A stretch of 64,000 nucleotides of DNA from Ciona intestinalis (Eukaryota; Chordata; Ascidiacea; Phlebobranchia; Cionidae), in contig NC_020167.2 of the NCBI RefSeq assembly GCF_000224145.3, positions 7,159,260 through 7,223,259 on the forward strand, given 5' to 3'. Under the pieces are notes generated by a model, which was not told the origin of the DNA, did no database searches, and was given only the letters and a program-made list of their open reading frames with translations. This document shows, piece by piece, positions 1-11,415 of the stretch. Position numbers and translations under genes: made by a program. Numbering within the stretch: the stretch's first letter is position 1; each line of letters starts with the position of its first letter.

Positions 1-1511
1 GCAAGCTATTAGCTCATTTAATTGATCACTATCCAAATCTGATACAAGCACATTCATTATGTTTGGTATGACATGATCAGAGTGAATAATAGGTGCATCA
101 AGCCTGTGGTATGAGAGAATAAAAACAATATATTAGAATAAACATAGCACAGACAGGGTGTAGTTTTTATAACTCTGTTACTCTTTAAAAATGCGCAAAC
201 AGCCTTTGAGTTTTATATTCAATTTGTCAAGTATTTTTACATGCTGAACTAACTACACAATTTAGAACAACTATTTTAAATTTAAAATGTGTTTTGCATT
301 TTAAATTTTGTATAAAAAACACAAAACCAGTTTCAAAATGTACAAAACATTGAACATACACAACAAAAAAGCCATACTTTATTCAAATTACATGTACCAA
401 GAAAACGGATATAATTACGATTTGTTGAAATCAAGTATTGAAAAGGCTCCATCAGTGGTAAACACAGCAACACAATTCTTCCCTTCGTTACATAAATCTG
501 CTATTGTCAAGCACGTAATGTCACCGAAATCAGACGACTCCCAACATGGCTTTGTGGAATCACCCTTAAAAACTTGCACATGACCCCCTATAAAAATAAA
601 ATAATAACTTTACTTGTTTCTTTGATTACAGTAGCGAAGATATGAAAATAAACAATATAAGATGTGGTATGTAATACTATGTATTTAAATAAAACAGGTA
701 CCGATAAATAAATGACACTAACTTATTTTAATTTTGTTGGGCAACAATAGTTGTTACAAATTAATACCACAGCTGTGATCTGTTTCACACATATTGTGAC
801 CACTTACAAGTTACCATGCATGTAAATTTGTGGGCAATTGTTTCTGTAAAGCTGACAATGACTCTATTAGACACTAATCAAGAATTCTCCCATTCATCAT
901 AGATTAGGTTGTCCGGCGCCATGGCATAGTGGTTAGCGCGCCTGCCAGTAACCCAGAGGTAATGGGTTCAAGGCTCGACGCTGCTACTATTGTGGGCGTA
1001 TGTGTCCTTGGGCAAGACATTTAACGGCAATTGCTCCAACCCAGTGGTCCCTAATGGGTTGTCTAAAATATCAGACATAGATAAAAAATAAAAAAGATAA
1101 TTACCCACAAAGTAACATACATGATAATTGATAACTCATAAGCTGGCACGAGGTGTTAAACCCGTGTGATAAAGACTGTCGTTTCCGGCCACGCGAGGAT
1201 AAAGTAAGTTACTTTCATTCATTCATTCATTCAGGTTGGTGGAAATTGTTAGATGTTGCCATGTTGGTAGTTTTGGGTTTGGTGGTTATATGGGTTAGTA
1301 GTTACGATTAGCGGCCAGATAACGTATTGGAGTTCTTTACCAGCACCATAATACAAACTATAAAATAAAAAAAAACAAGCAAAATACCGTCATCTGCAAC
1401 AACAAGTTCACTGCAACCATCTCCGTCAACGTCACCGAGTGCGATACATCCTTGCCCCACCTTACCATTGACTTTTATTTTAAGATGGTCAACGAAAGAC
1501 ACAGATCTCAT
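1..1511 (-). CDS. ITFG2: ITFG2 (KICSTOR complex subunit), first three exons, 3' part outside window
   Basis: Integrin-alpha FG-GAP repeat-containing protein 2; in vertebrates a subunit of KICSTOR, the lysosomal scaffold that holds GATOR1 and restrains mTORC1 when amino acids are low. Exons read on the minus strand: 1511-1388, 587-419 and 103 to the window edge, with GT-AG borders and matching phases (1 then 2). The start MRSVSFVDHL, the motif ALGDVDGDGCSELVVAD, then ADLCNEGKNCVAVFTTDGAF and VLVSDLDSDQLNELIAC follow vertebrate ITFG2 in order (MRSVSY, LGDVDND, GDVCNKGKN, ISDIDGDG). The DxDxD loops are FG-GAP/beta-propeller calcium-loop-like blades. Intron 1 holds a full-length SINE (914-1233). 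Start chosen as the first ATG, matching the family N-terminus. The remaining roughly two thirds of the protein lies left of the window. Confidence 0.9.
914..1233 (+). mobile_element. tRNA-derived composite SINE, full length, (ATTC)n tail
   Basis: Best reference copy of the SINE family in this window. It has a tRNA-like head with A box tggcatagtggttagcg and B box gggttcaaggctcg, then a shared middle (cccagtggtccctaatggg), then a second conserved block around ggcacgaggtgttaaacccg and ggccacgcgaggataaagta, ending in ATTC repeats. It sits in ITFG2 intron 1. The layout resembles the composite SINE described from Ciona (Cics-1), but this identity was not checked. Confidence 0.85.
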
Positions 1512-1822
1512 TTTAAGGACATTATAACCTATATAAAAGCTATTGGATTAATAAAACCGCATGACGAAACACCTAACTCACTGGAATTTTTGGTAAACAA
1601 CTTTGCTTTGCCGCGAAATTACGTGTACGAATATTTTGTTTATTTTCGGGGACTCTGGAGATTAAAATTAATGGGAATCCGAATTTAAAATAAAAAAACC
1701 TTTATTTTTTCGCGGAACTCGGATATGAACATTTATATTTTGCATAAAAAATCATGCTTGTTGGCCCAGCTGTAATTTATGTTTATTTTTTAGTCTGCGT
1801 TGTGGGGATATCCCATTAAAAT

Positions 1823-2453
1823 ATGGATATTGAACTTGAAATGTTGCGCAATCCAAAAGTTGAAACTGCGCAATTAACCGAGGCGCAGGGTGCACGTGCA
1901 TTGGGAGTTGCATTGGCATTCAAGCTTCCATTTAGGTCTTGCAGTTTTGAAACAAGTGCTGACATTTGAGCACCCTGAGGAAGAGCTAGAACTTCCAGCA
2001 GGTAAATATTTAAATAACACAGTAAGTATACAGAATGTATTACAGTATACTGTACTACTTTTTATTTTGATTACTACCGCCATATTTGAAAATTGCATTA
2101 GACTTTGCTACCGCAATTATAAGCCTTGTCTGTATAATATGATATAATATGTTAACTGCTATAGTTATAACGGTACTTCGTATTTCTATATATAGCTTTT
2201 ACTTTAGTACGGTTTGGCGAGAGTATATGATGTTGGCAGTCAGTCACAGACAGCCTTTTGAATATAGATAGTCAGTTTAAATTTAAATTGATAGACTAGA
2301 AACTAATAGACTATAAAGATAGTACTGAAATGGTCATCCATTTAAAATACCTAAAAGCTATGGAACAAGAAATTATAGAACAGGTAAGTTTGGATATCGG
2401 TTATCATTTACTGTGATATGTAATTACCAAAACCCTTGTCCTTACAGATCTAA
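1823..2453 (+). CDS. Predicted small spliced gene, 67 aa, unrecognised
   Basis: Not a family I recognise. A phase-consistent model has exons 1823-1889, 1936-2001, 2319-2383 and 2448-2453. The ATG directly follows an in-frame TAA. Joined, the product would be a short acidic helical protein containing MDIELEMLRNPKVETAQLTE, then LAVLKQVLTFEHPEEELEL, and ending KAMEQEIIEQI. Donors at 2002 (gtaaat) and 2384 (gtaagt) are good; intron 1 would be only 46 nt and its donor (gtgcac) is weak. Exon 3 could equally start at 2310, also in frame. It is divergent from ITFG2, 312 bp from the ITFG2 start, so a shared promoter is plausible. The ORF could be chance; transcript data would decide. Confidence 0.4.
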
Positions 2454-2675
2454 ACTCGACGGAAAATGGAAATATCATCACACGTTTTTAATTACTTATA
2501 CGTGTATTCCGATTACATGACGATTCTTTGTGACTATTGCTAAACAAGACCTAAAGGCCAGATCCGTTTTGGAGACTTTTAATTATTCATGCTGTTGTAG
2601 TAAAGGCACTTGACGGTCCATTAACTTAGTTGCTATGTACAAATCAGCTTTTTTGGTAAGAACTACCAGTTAGAA

Positions 2676-5600
2676 TCACTCTTTACTGAGGTCAACCTTC
2701 TCTTCATTCGGTTGTAACACCACCTCTTCTGTAAGAGCTAAAGAAATGGTTAGAGGTATAGGCCTACTGCAGTAGCGTGTATGAAGCATTTTGCTCTATA
2801 TATTTACCTATTTTAGTTTCCTTCACTTTCTGGAGCTTTGAACGTCGAACACGAATTACCTCTATCACGAAAACAGCGAAAATTGCCATCATCCTAAATA
2901 CATAGCATAATTAAATGCTGCTACAAACGAAATATGTGTACAAACTTACAAGAGGGTTACGTTGTTCAAATACCCGTGGTTGATCTGCCCACGCCTGATC
3001 AAAACGTGTGTAGGGCTAAAGTTCTCATTCAATGGCCCTTGCTTGTTGCTTCCAACTAAAGTGCAATAAAGTATTAACACGTTGCCTATATTATATATAG
3101 TAGGGCGGGGAAAGTTGGGACACTTTTATTACATAATATCCAGATACCGATCGTGTTTTAAACAATTAACAGCGATCTATGGGAGTCATGAGGATAGGGT
3201 TTTATAATTCTTTGAATGTTCTTTGTCTACTCCCAAATGGGACGAGAAAATACAGTTCAAAAGTGTCCCATCTCCCCCCATTCTCTTGTATAATGTACTA
3301 TAGTACACCGAAGGTAAGATAGGGACTTAATATAATAATATCTCTTGTTTCTTAATCGTGTTTTAAACAGTTTAAATACGCTGTTTTAGAGACCATCTTA
3401 CTTCGCCCACAGCGTACTAGAGGTACCTCTAGTACGCCGTGCCTCACCCAGATACTTGGTTAGAATACAATCGTACCTTTAAATGGTCCAAGAGTCTTCA
3501 CTCGGGATACTTTTACGTCTGCAAGTGAACGCTTGCGACGACCAGGCTGCTGTGTACAAGTTTGTGTGCACGCGGCACTCGTATCGTTCACCACACACAG
3601 GTTAAAAGATAGGTGAAGATAAACCGGTAACTTGTTGGCGTTCTATTGAAATAAATCGGAGTTAGTTTTTATTCAATTGTTTGATTTGGAAGATACGATA
3701 TTAGCCTACATACGTGGTAACTCGTAACCTGGCACGAGGTGTTTAAGACAAGACACCAGTGGTTTAACGACTGTCGTGTTAGGGTCACGCGAGCATTAGG
3801 CTAACTACATTCATTTATGACTGTGTGTACAAGAAGTTAACATGACATTTTTGTAAACTTGCCATCACGAGTAGAAGGTCGTAACTTCTACATGAAAGTC
3901 GTAAGACTGAGGAAAAATAAATCAACGGGCAGAGAAAGGAAGTTTGGGAAGAGTTAGGAAAACTATATCATTGGATTTCTCCCCGCTATATAGTTTCCAC
4001 ATGAGGAAGACATACTTGTTAGCAATTCTTTGTATAATCACAACAATTGAATGTTATATGAATGAATGTAACTTACTTTATCCTCGCGTGGCCGGTTATA
4101 ACAAGGGTTATACCTTGTGCCAGCTTATACAAGCTACCAAGTATGTTACTTTGTGGGGGATTATTTTGGGGGGATTTTTTATGTGTGGTTGATAATTTGG
4201 ACAACCCATTTATGGTGACCACTGGGTGGAAGCAGTATACCCACCGATGCGGTCGCGGTTGAAGAAAACTCAAACATGTTGTATTTGATCTTCACTTCGT
4301 TGCTTGCACTCGGTAGAATAACAACCGAACTATCCACTGCGCACCCGGCAGTTATCATGGGGTAAGATTGAGCATCATTCTCATTTGCTGATGGCGTTGC
4401 GTGCATGCTCCACACTTTAAGCGTTAACACCGATGAAAGGGCAGCTGATGCTCGCAAATAAACGCTCGTGTCTACGGGTATCTAAACCAATGCATTACGT
4501 TAGGATAAGATTTTTAAAAAAATCCCTAATGTTGTCCCATTAGGCAGTAAGATTGTTGGCTTTTCTAGCAGCGTTGTTAATTGTTCAAACGATGAAACCA
4601 GAAAACAGACACTAAAGTTATATCCCATCTTACCCCACAGTATTATATTATAATTTATGTTGTTACTCGTAAGCGGTTTGAGTAAGATCAACCTTTTTTA
4701 AATATAGCGACATTCATTCTTGTCTCACGTTAGCTAATACAGTATAATCGCCGGTTTTTGCTTTATAAATAAATAGTAAGGTGGGGAAAGATGGATCACT
4801 TTTAAATATCCAAACATATTGATCGTGTTTAACACAATTAACAACGGTCCATTGGAGTTGTAAGAATACGGTTTTATAATAGCTACTTTGATTGTTCTTT
4901 GTTTTCTACCAAATGAGACGAGAAAATAGAATAATAAGGTGTCCCATCTCCCCTCCCCCCTCACTGTATAATAATTGAGGTAAGATTGTGTCATTTGGTA
5001 ACAAACAAAGAATATCTACACAAGTATTAACCGCGTCCTCACGACTCTAAAAGAGCTTTGTTGAGAATATGATTATGGTCATATATCTTAGGCTACTCCT
5101 AACTACTCTATACGTAAAATGCAACCACTCATAAGTTGATCAAATTGAAATACGGACTTACACAGTCAGTTGACATGTAACGTGTGGTGTATGAGCTGTC
5201 TTTAAATGCTAATGTTTCAAGTTGAAAAGTGCTCCCCGAGGCTGCTGTCCCGTTGAAGCTTTTGTTTAATGCCACGACGACTGGAGGTTCCACGTAAGCC
5301 GCGTAGTGGCATTGTACTTTTGTACTAAAACTAGGTAGTATTTGGTTGGCAGAGATGTTTCGGGTTTGGATAATTTGAGTGAAATTGGTCTTAGGATTTC
5401 CGCTGCTGTCAACAAACGCCTGAAAGATAAGATACTGGTTAGCTAAAACTTCGCTATAGTAGAGTTGGGTAAGACGGTATAGTAGGGTGGGGGAAGGTGG
5501 GACACCTATTCGTTCTATTTTATCGTCCCATTTGGTGGTAAACACGAAACATTCAAAGAATTACAAAACCGTATCCTCACGACTTCCATAGACCGTTGTT

Positions 5601-8600
5601 AATTGTTTAACACACGATCCGGATATTTAGATATTATGAGTGCTAAAATTGTCCCATCTCCCCCCACCCTACTATATATATTTACAGAGTTAAACAACCC
5701 TATATCACCGCGACCCTAAAATAGCTTTGTTAAAAAACGATCAGAAAATGTGAGATATTTTCTGCTAACGGTATCCCATGTAACCCACAGCCTTGTAGTA
5801 GCGTTTCAATAATAATGCAATTACCGATGTTGTTATGCCACAACCGATGAACGGGATGCTAACAATGTAGTTGCTTCCGGACTCAACGCCGGTAATTGTA
5901 CACAAAGGGTCCGATAAAGAGAGGTCCGAGAGGGTAAGACCGTTGAGTAGGCACTTCGGTATGGTGGCTGTGAACGTCTGCCCACAGTTGGTAGTGACAA
6001 CAGGAGTGGCTGGCGAAAAACAAAATGATTAAGATAGGCTTACGTAAGATGGGATGCAACGATAAAGCGCATGTAGTAATAACACGTAAGAACAAGTTCA
6101 CAAAACATCGAAGAATAACACGACCGTTACGCTCTCTGGTTCAGAAGTCTATTTCGATCAAAGATAAAATGTAATGATTAATTAGGCTGTGATAACGCGT
6201 CACTGCAAAGCGGTTATAGATGTCTGCCGCTGGGGCTGACTTATAATGGGTTCGAGGCTCGACGTGAGTCCTATTGTGGGTATGTGCATACGTCACATAA
6301 AATTGTCAAAACATCTGTCCAATATAAAAACGCATTTTTTATAGGCCGTAACTATGGAACAGAACACCCGTGTTATAACAGGAATTTATTGCAGTTTGTT
6401 AGGTTTACTTACCGCCTCCCCGCCTTGCCAAACACGCGCTTGTGTTCATCTTTGACTTGAGGTTTGCTCCACTGACTGCCAGGCCATCAGAGTTAGGGGA
6501 GTCAAAATAAAACACATCGCCACAAGCGGCAGCAGTGCTCCCACACGCAGCAAGCCTGAAAATCTCATCGGTCATACATAACATTTATAACTTAAATGAT
6601 ACAGTAGGGTGGGGAAGATTGGACACCTTTTAACCCTATTCTCTCGTCTCGTTCAGTTGTAAACAAAGAACATTCAAAGAATTATAAAACTCTATCCCTA
6701 CGACTCCCATAGACCATTGTCAACTGTTTAAAATACGATCAGGATATTTGGATATTATGTGCAAAAGGTGTTTCATTTTTCTCCCACCCTACTATGTTAG
6801 GCTATACGAGTACGGTAATAAAGATCCAACTGGTTAAAGGTAAGCCCAGAAGGGAATTGGCAACAAAATGACGGCCGTGTAGCTGTTAAACCCAGTTTAC
6901 AATAACATACAAGAAGTCGTGGAAGTTAATAAAATATAAAAAAGCATATATAGCTTTATTGTCGCATTGAAATGCAATAGGAACCTGCTAATATCTTCGT
7001 TTAATGCAGATTGAGTGTTATCGGCAATGATTTTCGAAGTTACAACCAAAATATCATCCATCTGGGACATGATTGTCGGTAAACGGGCATTTATCGCAGC
7101 TAAGTTAGTACCCCCGGGTCCAGCATTTAAAACCATTGCTGTTTTAAATAGTTAAAGATTAGTTACTAATTATTTACCTGTAAAATAGAGGTATTCGTAC
7201 GTATACAAACAGCAAGTAACGAAAAATGTCAAATACGCTGCATAATACACAGCTTATTTCTTGAATGAATGAATGAATGTAACTTACTTTATCCTCGCGT
7301 GGCCGGAAAACGACAATCGTTATCACACGGGTTTAACACCTCGTGCCAGCTTACGAGTAACCATGTACATGTTACTTTGTGAGTGAATATTTTTTTTATG
7401 TATGGCTAATAATCTGTACAACCCATTAGGGACCACTGGGTTGGAGCAATTATCGTTAAGTGTCTTGCCCAAGGACACATACGCACACAACGGTAGCAGC
7501 GTCGAGCCTTGAACTCATTACCTCTGGGTTACAGGCAGGCGCGCTAACCACTATGCCACTGCCGGGTTCTTATTTTATAAAATCAGTGGTTTTCTGTTTG
7601 TGTGGTGATAACGATATTCCTTGGATTTTATTATAATGAGGTTACTTTATTGGTGTCTGATTTGCATCTACACAGTTAATATCGTAAGTGTAACGTTGGA
7701 TATATAGTAGGGTGGGGGAAGATGAGACACTCTTTCATTTTATTTTCTCGTCCCATTTGATAGTAGACAAAGAACGCTCAAAGAATTATAAACCGCATCC
7801 TCGCGATTTCCATAGACCGTTGTTAATTGTTCAAAACACGATCAGGATATTAAGAATATTATGTGATAAAGGTGTCCTATCTTTCCCCACAGTATATACT
7901 AACTTTTGACATAATTGTGAATATTTTTTGAGGACTTTTGAAATAATTTTGTTTTAAATAAACTGTACGCTTTTACTTTTAAGCCTCATTTAGGATTGCT
8001 TGCAGCAGACTATTTAGACCTGCGTAATGGACTATTTAGACCTGCGTATAGGATAGATAATATAGTAAGGTGGGAGAAGATGGGACTACTTTAGCACATA
8101 ATACCCAAATATCCTGATCGTGTTTTAAACAATTACCAAAGGTCAATAGAAGTCATGATGATACAGTTTTATATTTTTTCTTCGTTTACTACCAAATGGG
8201 ACGAGAACAGAATTGAAAGTCGTCCCAGCTTTCCCAACCCTACTGCATTAGCTCACCGATACGAGATGTTGTCATGGGGTCTCTTCGTACACCAGGACCT
8301 CTGTATTGGAAATTTGTGAGTGATGGAAAACTCTCGACCGCAAACGTGATTTGGCTGATAAACTCTCCTAGAGCTGTACACGTTGGGGTTGCTGTGGTAC
8401 TTAATGTAGTTATGGCTGGCTGAAGGTTCGTATCGTTGTACCTGAGAAATACCGCTGGTAAATTCCTGGCTGTAGTAAGATAAGGAGTGGTTTTAATTAA
8501 ATATAAATTATGTTACATCTGCTACCATACACAATATAAATAATCTTCCAACGTCTCATCTGGTATGAAAAAACATAGTGTATTTCGGTCGCTTTGTTTG

Positions 8601-10344
8601 CTATCAGGCGAGACTTAACGTCGGAAATAGACTACTTTTTTATACTAGATTGAAAGAATATTTATATTATGCATGGTAGCAGGTGGCTCGTAGTTTGTAT
8701 GCTATGTGTAGCGACGACGCTCCTTTCGTCCAATTAAATTTAAATCTGTTTTACCCATATTAGACTGTTTTAACAACTCTCGTTTTATCGCTATATGGTA
8801 GGATGGGGAAAAGACGGGACATGGGGTATCGTGTCGTTTCGTTTACGGTTTTTGAATCGTCGCTACCGTAATCGAAGACACAAATAACGTTGTTATTATT
8901 ATATTATCAAAGCATTTCATAGACTAAAAATAATTACAGATTAATGGTGGTTGGGAAGCCTGAAGAAAAAGTTTGTACTCCGACGTGGTACGTCGAGCCC
9001 GCATCGTCAGCTACAAATGAATTTAGTACACCGACAACGTTGTTTCGCCAAGTCTGTAACAAAAGAAAGCTGTTTAAAATTTCCATTTGTATAACTTTTA
9101 TCCCGGCCGAAGGCAGGGTAACATAATAGCTAGTTTACGTATAGTAGGGTGGATGAAGATCGGAGACCTTTAGCACATAATATCTAAATATCATGATCGT
9201 GTTTTAAGCAATTAACAATGGTCCAAGGGAGTCGTGAGGATACGGTTTTATAATTCTTTCAATGTTCCTTGTTTACTACCAAATGAGACAGAAAATAGGT
9301 TTGAGAAATATAAGATTTAGATGCTATGGTACTTTGCCCCATACTAATATATACCCCCGAGGTAAAACCTCCCACGCATACAAGGTACATCGTATGTTAC
9401 TTTTGCTACCGAGTCCAATGTAAGTATTTTTAGCGGCTCATCTGGTACAAAACTTTACTACTGTATTTTCATCATTACCCGATGAAGTCTTCCCGGATGG
9501 CGGACAAAACACCTTTAATAAACTACGTTTTTATATACCACTTGCGGCGCTAAACATTATTTATAACTTACAAGCCAGTTTGTGAATGCGGTATTAAGAA
9601 TACAGGCAATAGGGTCGGTGTTCATTGAGACATCGATGAGAATATACAGATCCACGTTGCATGGGTTGCTGGGTACACAGTTAGTCAAACTAGAGTCCAG
9701 AGCAAAGCCACACGGACAACCACACGTTCGGTTTCCAGTTCCACGGAATAGACAAGTGTGTGAACAACCCCCATTATTAGGGGCACAAGTGATTTGCTGT
9801 GCTGTAAACAAATTTGCTCTCGTTAAAAAGGATAACGGCGTGTTGCGTAAAGTGTGTCTCTTATATACCATCACTTATATTTATAACAATAACAAATTAG
9901 ATTTGTTTTTTTAATTACGATAGCGAAGATTGAAAAATATTTTAAACAAATGAGCAAATTAACATTTGTCATTTTATGAATTAAATGAAATGTTGTAAGA
10001 AAATAAAATATTAAAACTAGCCTAAAGACAGCTAAAAATAAAATACGTTCTGAATAAACGACGCTACTTATATAGTAGAGTGGGAAAGGACGGGACACCT
10101 TCAGCACATATTATCCAAGTATCCTGATCCTGTTTTAAGCAACAATTAACAACGATCCTATATGGGAGTTGCGAGGATACGTTTTTATAATTCTTTGAAT
10201 GTGGGAAGTAAAATGAAAAGGTGTCCCGTCTTTCCCCACCCAGCATTATATTAGGCTTTATCTCATAAAGGTATACTCACCTTCGATTTGGTAAGCCGCA
10301 AATACCAGCACAAGACAGGCAAGGCTGATCCACCTTACATTCAT
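2676..10344 (-). CDS. EGF / von Willebrand A / ZP-domain transmembrane protein, complete, 660 aa
   Basis: Thirteen phase-matched exons: 10344-10281, 9801-9572, 9053-8938, 8441-8257, 7138-6985, 6555-6413, 6009-5825, 5419-5162, 4481-4245, 3642-3477, 3055-2950, 2893-2808, 2728-2676. Order: signal peptide (1-18, ISLACLVLVFAAY), an EGF-like module (about 27-63, six-plus cysteines), a vWA domain (about 72-290, starting DLYILIDVSMNTD), a ZP-N module (about 304-400, with DPLC, GCG and QCHY cysteines), a ZP-C module (about 440-555, with WSMHATPS and KYNMFEF), a dibasic furin site RRKR at 559-562, a transmembrane helix (about 611-629) and a short cytoplasmic tail ending VDLSKE. ZP modules polymerise extracellularly after furin cleavage, so an egg coat, tunic or epithelial matrix role is likely but is inference. 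The vWA metal site reads DVSMN instead of DxSxS, so metal binding may be weakened. The donor of exon 5 (gttcct) is weak. No specific ascidian name is assigned. Confidence 0.88.
3099..3290 (+). mobile_element. MITE (family M1), near full length
   Basis: M1 is a ~190 bp element with imperfect ~30 bp terminal inverted repeats beginning agtagggtggggaagatgg and ending with the reverse complement, usually flanked by TA. The interior reads taatatccaaatatcctgat, cgtgttttaaacaattaac, ggttttataattctttgaat and gttctttgtttactaccaaa in plus orientation. TA flanks and TIRs suggest a Tc1/mariner-type non-autonomous element, like the MITE Cimi-1 reported from Ciona (identity unchecked). This copy lies in the last introns of the ZP-domain gene. 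Confidence 0.85.
3303..3420 (+). mobile_element. Short diverged M1-related MITE
   Basis: Shows ggtaagatagggactt at the left, a core cgtgttttaaacagtt and a right end accatcttacttcgcccaca. It is about 120 bp, so it is a shortened relative of M1 directly next to the copy at 3099. Confidence 0.5.
3709..3818 (+). mobile_element. SINE 3' fragment
   Basis: Matches the second SINE block (gtggtaactcgtaacctggc, then acgaggtgtttaagac) and ends in a short ATTC tail. The tRNA-like head is missing. Confidence 0.65.
4060..4240 (-). mobile_element. SINE fragment abutting the ZP-C exon
   Basis: Reverse copy: GAAT tail, cctcgcgtggccgg, then the middle block up to gaccactgggtgg. It ends about 5 bp from the 3' end of ZP-gene exon 9 (4245), covering that exon's donor region. 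Confidence 0.75.
4775..4970 (+). mobile_element. MITE M1
   Basis: Left end agtaaggtggggaaagatgg and right end gtgtcccatctcccct; intronic in the ZP-domain gene. Confidence 0.8.
5481..5674 (-). mobile_element. MITE M1
   Basis: Both ends intact (agtagggtgggggaaggtgg and its inverse accctacta); inverse orientation to the 3099 copy; lies 60 bp upstream of ZP-gene exon 8. Confidence 0.85.
6198..6290 (+). mobile_element. SINE head fragment, diverged
   Basis: Retains a B-box-like gggttcgaggctcgacg followed by attgtgggtatgtgcat; the rest of the SINE is not visible. Confidence 0.5.
6603..6794 (-). mobile_element. MITE M1
   Basis: agtagggtggggaagattgg at the left and caccctact at the right; in ZP-gene intron 5. 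Confidence 0.85.
7261..7567 (-). mobile_element. SINE, full length, reverse
   Basis: GAAT-repeat tail at the left, ggccggaaaacgacaatcg, middle block accactgggttggagcaatt and tRNA-like head (gcgcgctaaccactatgcca) at the right. Same structure as 914-1233 but on the minus strand. Confidence 0.85.
7706..7893 (-). mobile_element. MITE M1
   Basis: agtagggtgggggaagatga left end; right end reads atctttccccacagtat, so the right TIR is slightly eroded. Confidence 0.8.
8064..8244 (+). mobile_element. MITE M1, 12 bp from a splice donor
   Basis: agtaaggtgggagaagatgg to cccaaccctact. It ends about a dozen bases from the donor of ZP-gene exon 4 (exon end 8257). Confidence 0.8.
8525..8640 (+). repeat. Repeat family R3, intronic
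   Basis: One of four copies sharing the segment cttccaacgtctcatctggt, then a tgtatttc block, then gctatcaggcgagactt. The others are at 9420, 13199 and 30440. Class unknown; see findings. Confidence 0.55.
9143..9346 (+). mobile_element. MITE M1, right end degraded
   Basis: Left end agtagggtggatgaagat and the full core are present; the right TIR is not recognisable. Confidence 0.7.
9420..9520 (+). repeat. Repeat family R3, diverged
   Basis: Shares agcggctcatctggtacaaa, ctactgtattttc and gaagtcttcccggatggc with the other R3 copies; in intron 2 of the ZP-domain gene. Confidence 0.45.
10074..10247 (+). mobile_element. MITE M1 with internal deletion
   Basis: agtagagtgggaaaggacgg to gtgtcccgtctttccccacc; the block gttctttgtttactacc is missing. 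Confidence 0.8.
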
Positions 10345-10884
10345 TATACAAAACAACCCTTATTTAAACCTGAGTCTAATAACGACCGACGGAATCTAAA
10401 CTTAATAAAGATAGATTGCAATGCTAAACTGAAAGTTTCCCCTGCTTTTATCAAAACTTCTACATTCTAAGTTAAATTTAACCCCTTTGAAAAAATATCC
10501 TGCTGTCCAGTTTTGTTAATTTTTTGCGAGTTTAAATAAATTGGCGATTTTACAGTTATAACAATTTTATTCAAATCTTTCTTAGCGATGATATAAAATG
10601 CCTAAGACTGTGCTTGCTATACCGAACCAACGCACCTGATCACGCAGCACACACACTCTGTATTCTATGTACTAACGTTCCACGCTTCGCACACACAATA
10701 CTTGTATTGTTTCGGATCGTCGCTGAAGCTCCGCGACTCCGGGCTGAGTCATTAGCTCGCATCGGAAACCCACAGCGGAAGCATGTAACTGGGTTGTTTC
10801 GATTGTTTAACCGACAGCGCATTGCTTATACTGAACAACACGAATAAATGCGTGGACGCGCACATTAGCGATGTTATATTATAT
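10345..10884. other. Spacer upstream of the ZP-domain gene
   Basis: Presumed promoter region of the ZP-domain gene, whose ATG is at 10344. I see no coding signal or clear repeat in it. Confidence 0.5.
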
Positions 10885-11067
10885 AGTATTTTGTGGTAAG
10901 ATGGGACAATTTTGGCACATAATATCGAAATATCCTGATCGTGTTTTAAACAATTGAAACCGTCCACGAAAGTCGTAAAGATACGGTTTTATAATTGTTT
11001 TTAGTTTACTACATAAGTTAAACGATATAATAAAATGGGAATGTGTCCCATGTTTCCTCACCCTACT
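10885..11067 (+). mobile_element. MITE M1
   Basis: agtattttgtggtaagatgg to tttcctcaccctact, with complete core. Confidence 0.8.
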
Positions 11068-11104
11068 ATACTTTTACATTTAGCAGATAACAGTGCTCGG
11101 ATAA

Positions 11105-11170
11105 ACTGAATTATGTAACTTATTTATCCTCGTGTAACGGAGCAATGACAAGTTATAACACGGGCGCGTT
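11105..11170 (-). mobile_element. SINE 3' fragment
   Basis: Reads tatttatcctcgtgtaacgg and gttataacacgggc, the reversed second block of the SINE. Confidence 0.55.
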
Positions 11171-11415
11171 CCGAAAAAAAGTTGTTACCACAGATCACAT
11201 CTTGGCACTAAAGCTATCTATAGCGGTAAACGCAAAGGTTTTCAAATTAAAATAAACCCAGAACTGCTGTGTGCGTTTATTTATCATTTTTGTATTTGTC
11301 AATAAAAGAAATCGTATAATTTGTAATATAAATTGACTCAGTAAATAAACGAATAAAAGTTCTAAAAGCGGTCAATCATATTTGCATCAAGGCACTTGCT
11401 CCACCATGCGGTAGG

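Noticed and set aside
914-1000. tRNA gene
   Set aside because: The A and B boxes belong to the SINE head; no full cloverleaf with aminoacyl stem is present.
5129-5545. Continuous minus-strand ORF of 138 codons
   Set aside because: Only 5419-5162 is exon; the rest is a MITE and intron sequence read through by chance.
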